From Porpolomopsis calyptriformis (lineage: Eukaryota; Basidiomycota; Agaricomycetes; Agaricales; Hygrophoraceae), in contig OX621166.1 of the NCBI GenBank assembly GCA_951640195.1, positions 806,001-870,000 on the forward strand: 64,000 bases of DNA, written 5' to 3'. The first letter of the stretch is position 1. Each line of letters starts with the position of its first letter. The notes beneath the pieces were generated by a model, which made no database searches, was not told where the DNA came from, and saw only the letters and a list, made by a program, of their open reading frames with translations. The translations under genes and the position numbers were made by a program. Below, one piece after another: positions 56,048-64,000 of the stretch.

Positions 56048-56788
56048 TCAAACTTGGGCGGTGTCAGTCATTTTGTCCTCTGAGGCCTGAGTCGGGATTT
56101 CCTCGGTGGCGGGGGCCTCGATAGCCACTGAGGGGGAAGCGATGAGTTTGACTTCCAGAGTTGCTTCGATGGGGGAGGGAGCTTGGACTGTCACAATGTC
56201 GTCGTTGTCATCGGGATACTCCAAGTTGAGATCGATGGGGTATTCGACCAACTCTCTGTACTCGATCAATGTTTCCATTGTCGCAAGGTCCCGTTGAGCC
56301 CAAAGGAAGTCTTCCCTGGTGAGCCGTTCACTTCGATGACTCTCTTCTACGAGCTTGGCGATGATGGCGTGGGTGGTGATGTTGTAGCAGTCAACCCATG
56401 TTCGTCTCTTCTGTTGCTGGAGCTCCCAAACTTTCAACTCACTCTGATCCCAACGATTCTTCCAAAATAAGGCACTTTTTTCTGATGCCTTGAGTTCGGC
56501 TTGTAATACCTCGCGCTCTTGACGAAGTTCACAATTCCAGTTGCTGACGCTGTTGCTATGGACCGTGAGGTGGGAGATGGTGACAGCGGGATCTTTGGGG
56601 GGAGGAGTTTGAGTAGGACTGAAGAAATCTTCCACGCGTGCGCGAGCTTGTTGATATAATTGTCGAGTGGAGGAGGCAGAAGTGGAGGGACCGGGAGTAG
56701 GGGAGTGGATGGTGGACAAAGGGATTTGTCCAGCATGTCGGATGGCAACTTGAGGGGAAGGGGATCGTGTGGATCGTGTTGCGGGCAT
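56048..56788 (-). CDS. downstream accessory protein of gypsy family 1 (G4 copy, intact)
   Basis: 246-aa ORF without internal stop, starting MPATRSTRSPSP. It aligns with the G1 copy over its whole length. The N-terminal 55 residues are basic and rich in Ser, Pro and Thr. Residues about 85-130 form a probable coiled coil (R-E-V-L-Q-A-E-L-K ... W-D-Q-S-E-L-K-V-W-E-L-Q-Q-Q). A Trp/Cys/Tyr segment (T-W-V-D-C-Y) and an acidic, Ala/Pro-rich tail follow. No known domain is recognised and there is no H3-like stretch. It stays open although the pol of the same copy carries many stops. Same position and general plan as the family 2 protein, so probably a functional analogue. Confidence 0.78.
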   Translation of the reverse strand: MPATRSTRSPSPQVAIRHAGQIPLSTIHSPTPGPSTSASSTRQLYQQARARVEDFFSPTQTPPPKDPAVTISHLTVHSNSVSNWNCELRQEREVLQAELKASEKSALFWKNRWDQSELKVWELQQQKRRTWVDCYNITTHAIIAKLVEESHRSERLTREDFLWAQRDLATMETLIEYRELVEYPIDLNLEYPDDNDDIVTVQAPSPIEATLEVKLIASPSVAIEAPATEEIPTQASEDKMTDTAQV

Positions 56789-56903
56789 GATGAAGTATTT
56801 GTTGTGAAGGAAAGTGGAGATGTCTTTGCAGTTTATAAGGAGTGATTCTAAAAATAGAGGTCAATTCTTGGCAGACGGGATGATGACAAACAAATGAATA
56901 GAA

Positions 56904-59900
56904 TCAAGTTGCCATTTGAATTGAGTCTTCATATGTCTTCACAATTTCCTTGGCATGTTGTAAAATGTTTGATCGATCTTCCCAAGTGGCTTCTTCGATC
57001 AGATAGCCTTTCCATTTGACTAGATATTTTCATCGTCGTCTAGCTCCGGAATGTTGTAATATGGATTCGACCTTGTATTCTTCTTTGTTTTCGATCAGAT
57101 CAGGAGGAGGCCATGATGTGTCGATGACATCAGGATGGAGCAATTCATTTCTGACATTGGGTCTCAGGAGTGAAACATGAAAGACTGGGTGTAGTCTCCA
57201 TGTTCCGGGGATGTCAATCAGATAAGCAAGGTCCGATATCTTCTTCAAGACCTTGAATGGTCCGGTCCGTCGATTGTCAAGTTTCTTCGAGGGTCATGTT
57301 GTCTTGATATTTTTGGTGTCCAACCAGACTAGATCTCCTTCTTTGTAGGAGGGTGAAGGTTTCCGTTTGCGATCAGCATATTTCTTCATCGATTCCATTG
57401 TCTTCTGTAAAGATCGTTCGGCATTTTGCTGTGCGCGTGTGAGGCATTCGTGAAAGGTGTTGGCTGCGGGCACATTGCTTTGATCCAGAATAGTCATGGG
57501 GAGGTGGGGATGATGTCCGTATTCCATATAGAATAGTGATTGTGAAGTTGCAGAGTGTTGTTGATTGTTATAGGCAAATTCTGCAGAAGCGAGCTATTCT
57601 GACCAGTCATCTTGCATAAAGTTGGTATAGAAATGTAAGTAAACTTCGAGTTCTTGACTAGTACGTTCCGTTTGACCATCTGTTTGGGGATGGTATGCAG
57701 TGGAGAGACTGGAGATGATTCCTAGGGAGTTATTGAGGGCTTCTGTGAACTTTGACGTGAATTGTACTCCACAATCAGATATAACCTTTTGAGGCCATCC
57801 ATGGTGTTTCCAGATGTGATTCTGAAAGAGTTTCATAGCACCTTCTGATGAAAGATTGGAAGTTGTTGGAATGAAATGGGCTCGTTTAGTGAAACAATCC
57901 ACAACGACCATTACAGCATCATAGCCTTGTGACTTAGGGAGTTCGATGATAAGATCGATGGTAATCTCTTTCCATGGTTCCATGGAAGGGGGTATGGGTT
58001 GGAGTAATCCTGACGGCTTCGAAGGGAAGTTCTTATTTTGTTGACAAGCGGGGCAGGATCGAACGTAGTTGGTGATGTCTTGTGGGGCACCATCCCAGAT
58101 AAAGTTACGAAGAACGAGTTCCTTCGTCTTCTCAATGCCAGGGTGGCCAGCGTGGGGGTAAGTGTGGGACAGTCGTATAATGTCTGTGCACAAAGATACT
58201 TCCTCTGGCACCACTATTCGACCTTCAACATCGCGAACAAGCCCATCGGCTTGGGTCCAAGCAAGTGAGGCATCCTCGAGTTTATCTTGGATCTTCTGTG
58301 GGAGCGGGATTTTGAAGCGTAACCTAGAAAGAAGACTTGAATTTGACAACTTGACAATCGAATTAATCTATCAGTCGTGTGCTATTAGAACTTCATTCTC
58401 CACGTCAGCTTCAACACTGGGTAAGTAATCGGGGTGCCTGGACAGGCTGTCGGCCTTGTTCTTCCTACCTGGAACATACTCGATTTTGAATCCAAATCTG
58501 GACAGATACTCAGACCAATGAGTCTGGCAATTCGATAAACGAAGATTCTTGGAGAAGTATCATAAGGCCAAACTGTCTGTTCTGATGAGAATATTGTGTC
58601 TCGCTCCTTCGAGAAGATGGCACCATTGTTTGAAGGAATCAATGATCGCCAGGAGCTCCAGATCGTGAGTTGGATAGTTCTTTTTAGCAGGGGAAGTAGA
58701 TCTTGAATGGTAGCCAACAGGTTTCCAGTGTCCGCCGTGAAGCTGGGAGAGTATTCCTGCGATTCCAATAATAGAGGTGTCAGTTTCTAGACAGTAAGGG
58801 AGATTGCGATCAGGAATATGAAGGACAGGTGCATTCGTCAAAAGGGATTTGATGTTGTCAAAGGCTTCTTGTCTTCGAGGGGTCCATTCCCACACAGTTT
58901 CATTGTGTAAGAGTTCGTAGAGAGGGGTAGTGACCTTGGAGAAACCCTTGATGTATCTTCGCCAAAAGTTTGCACTGCCTAAGAAGGATTGGAGTTGTTT
59001 CACCGTTTCTGGAATAGGCCAGGACATAATAGCGTCGACCTTCTTCAGGTTGGTGGTGATTCATCCTTTGGATAAGACGACTCCTAGATAAATGACTTCT
59101 TCCTTCTCGAATTGGCACTTGACAGGTTTACATGAGAGACCGTGTCTCTTCATGATATCCAGAGTTTTGAAAGTCCAGTATCGCAGTTCCTGTAAATCAT
59201 CTCCACAAACAAGCACATCATCGATATAGATGAAAACATTCCCAGAGTTCAGGACTTCTTTGAACCTTGTGTCGATCATCCATTGAAAGGTGGCTGGGGA
59301 GTTCCATAAACCAAAGAACATAATAGTGGGTTTGAAGGCGCCTGCTTCAGTGATGAAAGCAGCTTTCCATTCGTTGCCTTCCTTGATCCTGACATTGTTG
59401 AATCCCCATCGGATATCCATGACCGTGAATAAGGATGCTGTTAAGAGTTTTGGTCGTTTGAGGATTTGATGAAGTAGGGGAAGGGGATAATGGTCAGGGA
59501 CCGTGTGTTCATTGAGGTAGTGATAGTCTTCAATAGGGCGTAGACCAGCACTTTTTCCTTTAGCGTTTACTTCTTCAGCTTTCTTTCCAAAAAAGAACGG
59601 AGAGACCTGTTTTGACTTAGAAGTTCATATTCATCCAGTAGACAAGTTTTTGTTGATGAACTTGTATAAGTGATCCATCTCAAGAGGGGACATTGCGTAT
59701 TTCATGCCTTTGACTAGTTTGAAGGTTTCATCCAGTTCTATGGTGTGGTCAAATTCTGAATGCGGTGGAAGGCAGTCGAAGGATTCTTTGGCAAAGATGC
59801 TAGAATAGTCTTTCCAGTATACCTCCAGTACAAACTTTCGCATATCTTCTTCCACAGTGCTGGCTCAGGATTCATCCGACTTCGATACACATCGATTCAT

Positions 59901-60449
59901 GGCCAGCGTGACCGATTCCATTCCTGGTGACTCCGCATCATCGACTATCCATCGTGGAAGAGGGAAATCTTTGCTATCCAGAGCCAGTGTTGCCTCTTTC
60001 CAATTGATGTTGGGGTTGTGCTTTTTGAGCCACGGGAAGCCAAGGATAATATCTGTCTTAGATCCGAGATCGGTCACTTCCAATCAGATCCATTCATTGT
60101 GTCCTCCAGGAGCCTCTAACCAAATGTCAATATCATTCTCAATGGGTCCACCTCGGTTTTCAGATCCATCGGCATTCCATATGGGGATTGGGGTTTCCAA
60201 TCGTGTTAGAGTAAAATTGTGGCGAGTTGCGAAAGATTCATCCACAAAATTTCCAGAGGCTCCACTATCAACTAGAGCAGTGGCCAGAACACATTGACCA
60301 GTGTTGGTAGCTTCAATCCAAATGTCCAAAATGAGTCCGAGATTGCCTTCTTCAATAGTACCAAGAATTCGGAATAGATTGCATGGGGTGATGGTACATT
60401 CTTGAGTAGGTATGTCCATAATGGCAGGCAAAATGTTTGGACTCTCTAA
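56904..60449 (-). pseudogene. pol: gypsy G4 pol with chromodomain
   Basis: One minus-strand frame from 60449 to 56904. Protease D-S-G-A-S-G-N-F near 60260, RT Y-I-D-D near 59230, RNase H E-T-D-T-S near 58790 (Ala to Thr against the relatives), integrase zinc domain near 58165-58035 (H-A-G-H-P-G ... C-P-A-C-Q) and chromodomain near 57090-56980 with a stop inside. In-frame stops include sites near 60083, 59873, 59631, 59061, 58560, 58380, 57294 and 57030; most are TGA at expected CGA. No clear frameshift. Confidence 0.9.
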
Positions 60450-60456
60450 AAACCCT
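60415..60456 (-). promoter_or_regulatory. putative -1 frameshift site of G4
   Basis: Minus-strand codons CAG GGT TTT TAG, with pol open in the -1 frame. A small stem GTCCA / TGGAC follows. Same layout as G1 and G2. Confidence 0.55.
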
Positions 60457-60717
60457 GTTCTTTCAGTTCCTTGACAAGCTGAGCTTTTCTCTCCTTTGGC
60501 CAGCGATCGATCCCGCAGTTGTCCACCACTCGAATAGTTTCCTCTGTAGTAGCTGGGGAAACCATCTCGTCAACTCATTCCGTCTCGATACTTCGAATGT
60601 TTCATCCTCGACCTCGCCCTGTGTTTGGTCTTCCTCGTTGTCTGGCAGGGGCACTACTCGATGGGTGCGCTGACAAAGAAGAGGCAAGAGGGGAATTTGG
60701 ACATTTGTTCGCCCAAT
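60446..60717 (-). pseudogene. gag: gypsy G4 gag, C-terminal remnant
   Basis: Begins in the middle of the zinc knuckle (W-A-N-K-C-P), followed by an Arg-Gly box and K-E-L-K-E-Q-G-F before the TAG. One TGA replaces Arg. The knuckle's first half is lost at the G5 LTR junction. Confidence 0.82.
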
Positions 60718-61084
60718 TGTTATAATTCGGTAGTCGAAGGCTTTACTTCTCGCATTGGAGGGGCTGATGAGGAAATAGAATTCGACTAAAGAGTGAGGGA
60801 GTTAACTAGGAATTGAACTTAACCTACTGACTAGAGGTTAGGCTTTATATACTAACTACCTGAGTCGACATGAGTCAGTCGTATGGACGATTACAAAGCG
60901 GAAAACGGAATGTGACTAGTGAAAAGTCACGAAAAGAATAGTGGAAACGGAATGTGACTTGTGAAGAGTCGGAAAGAAGGTACATGTGACTAGTCTCTAT
61001 ATACAAAGCAGTAAAGCGGAAGGGTAAACGGAATAAAGACTAATCAAGTATGACTAAAAGAAAAAGGAAAAAGTATCTGTGACA
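60718..61084 (-). repeat. 3' LTR of G5
   Basis: Family 2 LTR on the minus strand, TGTCACAGAT to ATTATAACA, 367 bp, colinear with the G2 LTR. Confidence 0.9.
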
Positions 61085-61165
61085 TACACCCACATCAAAA
61101 GGAATTTCGTCCCAAAATTCGAGGCAGCCTTCGAGAGTGTTGATGGGTGCAGAGGAGGGGAAGGA

Positions 61166-61744
61166 CTAGGATAAGTCCTTGTCAGAAATGGCAGTCGACA
61201 GGGAAATAATGTCAGCCAGGGAAGTAACGTCGTCATCGGGGATGGTGATAGGGTTCGACGACGAACCGGAGGGAATAATGAGCGGACCTGGGAAAACAGG
61301 GGGAGCAGGGGAATCAAGATGAGGAAGTACCTTTGTGATTTCCTCATGTTTTGCTTCCCAATGCTTGGCCTGTTCTCACCAGTACTTGCTCGTTCTTCTT
61401 TCTCCATCCAGACTCAACCACTGACTGTACAGTTCTTCATTCAACCTCGCGATCTCGCTCTTATAGTAATCAACATCTTTTTTCAATGACTCAATGATCT
61501 GCTCGGGTGGGATGGGTGGTGCGACAATTTCCTTGGGCCATATGGTGAGGTCCCAGTTTCATGCACGTCGGTTGTGTTGCCAGAGTTGTCCAGCGAGCTC
61601 GGCTTCACCATAAGCGGATGAGGTGGAAGCGAGAGGAGGGGGAGCGCGATGAGGGGGTTGTCCTCCTGTGGACATATGGGGAGCATGGGGTGGACGACCA
61701 CCAGTAGACTTGCGAGCAGTTTGGTGAGAGCATTTGGCGGGCAT
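61166..61744 (-). pseudogene. family 2 accessory protein with H3-like tail (G5 copy)
   Basis: Same start and exact length (579 nt) as the intact G2 copy. Residues 8-16 are again QTARKSTGG (61723-61697), followed by R-P-P-H, and later S-T-G-G-Q-P-P-H-R. Two TGA codons break it, after R-R-A near 61560 and in the coiled coil near 61380. The H3-like core is unchanged while flanking residues differ (A-K-C-S-H against A-E-R-S-H; A-P-H against A-P-R). This suggests the core was under constraint when the element was active. The number of changes is small, so this is only suggestive. Confidence 0.8.
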
Positions 61745-61868
61745 AGCGATGTTGACTTTTGAGGGGAAAGATGGAGGCGAAAGAGGTTATAAGGATGAGT
61801 CGGAGTTTGGAAAAGGTGATGAAAGTGAAAAGTTTCAAAAGAGGGGAGTTGATACCATGAAAGAGTGG

Positions 61869-62280
61869 TTAAGTCGCCATTTGAATTGATCGTTCATATT
61901 CTAGAATTCATTCTTTCGCATGAGAAAGGTTCTTCTTCAGCTCCCAAGTTGCTTCTTCAATGGGATAGCCGACCCATTTGACTAAATACGTGCGACATCG
62001 GGTGGACCCGTGATGTTGAAGGATTTGTTCAACCTCATATTCCTCTTTTTCTTGAATGACATCTGGAGGTGGGCGGAGATTATCGTCTACTTCTTCTGGA
62101 TAGAGATCGGAGTTAATGTTAGTGGGTCTCAGGAGTGAAACGTGAAAGACGTCGTGTATTTTCCATAATAAGGGGAGGGCCAGGCGATAAGAGACTCTTC
62201 TGATTCTTTCTAGAACTTTGAATAGTCCTGTGCATCGGACATCGAGTTTGAGGGTTGGACAACCTGTTTTTAGGTTACTG
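61869..62280 (-). pseudogene. pol: gypsy G5 pol C-terminus with chromodomain
   Basis: Minus-strand reading N-L-K-T-G-C-P-T-L-K-L-D-V-R, then W-K-I-H-D-V-F-H-V-S-L-L-R-P and the chromodomain (E-Y-E-V-E-Q-I-L ... Y-L-V-K-W-V-G-Y). One TGA near 61908, then the end at 61869. It is colinear with G2 22800-23199. Residues before N-L-K-T-G belong to other DNA. Confidence 0.85.
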
Positions 62281-62940
62281 TCACAACTGTAGTTGCAAGT
62301 CTTTTTGTTAATCACAAGGCAGGCCTTGGAGCTCAATAAGTCTAGAAGGATGTAGAAAAAGGTTCTGACAGGAACATCTTCGTAAAGGGTAATGATTCCT
62401 TCTGAATGGATTTTGACTTCTACAAAGAAGTTCTGTTGTGGGTTAAATCTGTTCCTTGCCTCTGCTGAGAGTTTAGGGAATATAGGCATGAACAGTCAGT
62501 TCAATAGTTTCGAGTTTATGTTTCTCTTTCCTTAGTCTGATGGGAAAGAAGTCTGATGATTCTGATTGCGTTCGTGCTACTACAAGTAATCTCATAGGAG
62601 GACGAAGTAATAATCTGCTTCGCCCTCAGGGTTTATATAGTATTTCTAAAATAGGAGTCATTATTTGTCAGCCTCTGTAGTCACCCCATTTTCTATTGTT
62701 CACAGCCTCCAGTTTAAGGTTTGCCATTGTTCCTAGTCATACTGTGGAAGGCTGTGTGCTTCTGTTGACTCAATTCTATTGGGCACTGCCTTCCGCAGCA
62801 TTTAGGCTGTGTTGTCTCATGACTGGTTCCTATTGTTCTTCTGGTTATGAGATCGCCATTGTTTCTATCTCTTGTCTGGCGTATCGGGTTTCTCTTCTTT
62901 GACTGAGGAACCTTCTTTTGGTCCTCCCTTAGTTCCTAGA
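62281..62940. other. unassigned region upstream of the 62998 gene
   Basis: A minus-strand frame begins ATG 62489 (MPIFPKLSAEARNRFNP) and runs into G5, but I do not recognise it. TTTATATAGTATT near 62631 looks like a core promoter or LTR remnant. Nothing else can be supported. Confidence 0.35.
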
Positions 62941-62942
62941 TG

Positions 62943-62950
62943 TATAAAAG
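62943..62950 (+). promoter_or_regulatory. TATA box of the 62998 gene
   Basis: TATAAAAG, 55 bases upstream of ATG 62998. Confidence 0.55.
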
Positions 62951-62997
62951 GTGTGGAGTTGTATCCCTATGCTTCAGTTCAATCCTTGTCAATCATC

Positions 62998-63829
62998 ATG
63001 ACTCCCTCCCACCAAGGCTACTACGTTCGATTCTTCAAGCAGTCTGGAGTGGTGCACCACACTGCTCCTGTCTTTCTCGATTGCGATTCATTTCATTACT
63101 ACCTCCAGCGCATCCCCTCCGATGCCGACCTCTGTTGGTCTTCCTTCTCCTGCTTTGCTTGCGGTGGCAAGCACAAAGTCAAGAAGTGTCCGTTTGTTCG
63201 CTGGCGAATTCAGCATGCTTGCGGCTTGATGGAGGATCCGCTTGGTGAGTACTTTGTTTTGTCTTTATTAGTCTGTGTTTGTTGATAATGGGCTTTCCCT
63301 TTCTTAGCTTGGGATGATGAAGCCCCTCCCCCTACTTCCCAGCTCCCTTTGGAGGAGCAGGTTAATTGGGGGTCCGACAAGTGGGCTGACTCCCTTCCTT
63401 CTATCAGGAAGGAGGCAGTTGACCAGGCTGCCAGTCCCCCTTTCCGTCCTTGGACCCCTGGTCCATTAAGTCCCTTATCTAGTGGTAATGCTCTCAACTC
63501 TCTTGCCCTCTTCATAACTGCTGATCTCTTATCTCTTAGTTGAAGATTTGTCCTTGTCATCAACCAATGTTAACGTCAAGATTGAGGAAGAGGAAGTTCC
63601 TCCTAGTTTGTTGTGGAGTCCTACCAACGATTGGCTGGGTGAAGAGGCGAGGAAGATTGCAATGGGTTTTGTCGAGGGGAAGGCCGCTGAGTTGCAGGCT
63701 TCTGGTGGAGATACCAATGGGGCAATCTATTGGGGTAATAAGTTGGCCGCATTAGATGGTCAAGTGGTTTCTAGTTTCATAGAGTTCTTGAGGGATAGTA
63801 TGGTGCAGGAGATTGCCAAAGTGGACTAG
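62998..63829 (+). CDS. three-exon gene of unknown function with zinc-knuckle-like motif
   Basis: Exons 62998-63244, 63308-63484 and 63540-63829, introns GTGAGT...TTAG and GTAATG...TTAG. They total 714 nt, exactly 237 codons plus stop, with no internal stop. The first exon starts MTPSHQGYYVRFFKQ and has C52-X2-C55-X3-H59-X4-C64, close to a zinc knuckle. Exon 2 is Pro/Trp rich. Exon 3 is acidic, then helical (W-L-G-E-E-A-R-K-I-A ... E-F-L-R-D-S-M-V-Q-E-I). TATAAAAG stands upstream and AATAAA at 63887 downstream. I do not recognise the family. It could be a host gene or, given the Cys motif and the repeat context, another transposon-borne accessory gene. Confidence 0.68.
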
Positions 63830-63886
63830 TTTAGATAATCAGTCGGACATGGACTTCCCCCTCTTGTATAAATAACTTCTGCCATC

Positions 63887-63892
63887 AATAAA
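63887..63892 (+). terminator. polyadenylation signal of the 62998 gene
   Basis: AATAAA, 58 bases after the stop codon. Confidence 0.5.
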
Positions 63893-64000
63893 GACAGCCC
63901 CTTCCAAAGAGAAAAAGATATGAAAACAGGAAAAGATAATGAGAAGAGAGGATTTTTAAGAGAGTGAACGCCGATTTCATGACAGTTACAGGTATCAAGG

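Larger units (their letters stand above)
55614..60717 (-). mobile_element. Ty3/Gypsy chromovirus G4 (family 1), 5'-truncated
   Basis: A minus-strand sister of G1. From 5' to 3': gag end starting inside the zinc knuckle (60717), -1 shift, pol, accessory ORF, 3' LTR (56012-55614). The 5' part is missing where the G5 LTR begins. Confidence 0.93.
60718..62280 (-). mobile_element. Ty3/Gypsy chromovirus G5 (family 2), 3' part only
   Basis: Minus-strand relative of G2: pol C-terminus with chromodomain (62280-61869), accessory ORF with H3-like tail (61744-61166) and 3' LTR (61084-60718). Upstream of 62280 the match to G2 stops abruptly. The LTR end sits in the G4 zinc knuckle. Confidence 0.92.

Overview
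The window looks like nuclear DNA of a filamentous basidiomycete, most likely an Agaricomycete. Genes carry many short GT-AG introns (about 42-60 bp). The transposons are types common in mushroom-forming fungi: Ty3/Gypsy chromoviruses, Ty1/Copia, a Tad-like LINE and a Plavaka-type DNA transposon. One gene belongs to the BTB/POZ type expanded in that class. I cannot name the species. Only two genes look like intact, recognisable host genes: a 247-aa BTB/POZ gene (28697-27785, minus) and the TRAPPC11 (Gryzun/Foie-gras) gene (31086-35868, plus). A three-exon unknown gene (62998-63829) may be a third.

Layout. 1-5303: 5'-truncated gypsy G1 ending in a fold-back LTR palindrome (5086-5559). 5570-10889: old gypsy G0 with a nested solo LTR (7589-8209) and an antisense zinc-cluster/coiled-coil gene. 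10890-11761: copia gag remnant. 13681-27604: a Plavaka transposon bounded by 29-bp terminal inverted repeats, carrying a Plavaka transposase (minus) and a divergent DUF6698-like gene (plus). Gypsy G2 (17673-24347, TSD CCAAG) is inserted in the transposase gene. 27785-35868: host island (BTB, TRAPPC11) with a LINE inserted in the presumed TRAPPC11 5' leader. 36110-54892: a nest of copia A, then a solo LTR (TSD GCATC), then copia B (TSD AGAAC), then a fold-back element with long repetitive inverted arms, then gypsy G3 (TSD GTACC). 55614-62280: two minus-strand gypsy copies, G4 and G5, with the G5 LTR cutting the G4 gag zinc knuckle. 62998-63829: the unknown spliced gene.

Recurring gypsy biology. 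G1 and G4 (family 1) and G2 and G5 (family 2) share the order gag, -1 frameshift, protease-RT-RNase H-integrase-chromodomain, then an extra downstream ORF, then the LTR. In family 2 the extra ORF starts with a near-perfect copy of the histone H3 tail around lysine 9 (QTARKSTGG), while the pol of the same element ends in a chromodomain, the type of module that reads methylated H3K9. G0 and G3 instead carry a spliced gene in antisense between pol and the 3' LTR. Gag/pol junctions in G1, G2, G3 and G4 all have a homopolymer codon just before the gag stop, pol in the -1 frame and a possible hairpin downstream. G3, and less perfectly G2, shows a Tf1-like self-priming arrangement.

Decay. Nearly all disabling changes are C-to-T (or G-to-A) nonsense mutations, overwhelmingly CGA to TGA, with reading frames and splice sites otherwise kept. 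This points to cytosine methylation and deamination acting on repeats. All inferences come from reading the sequence by eye; no database search was run.
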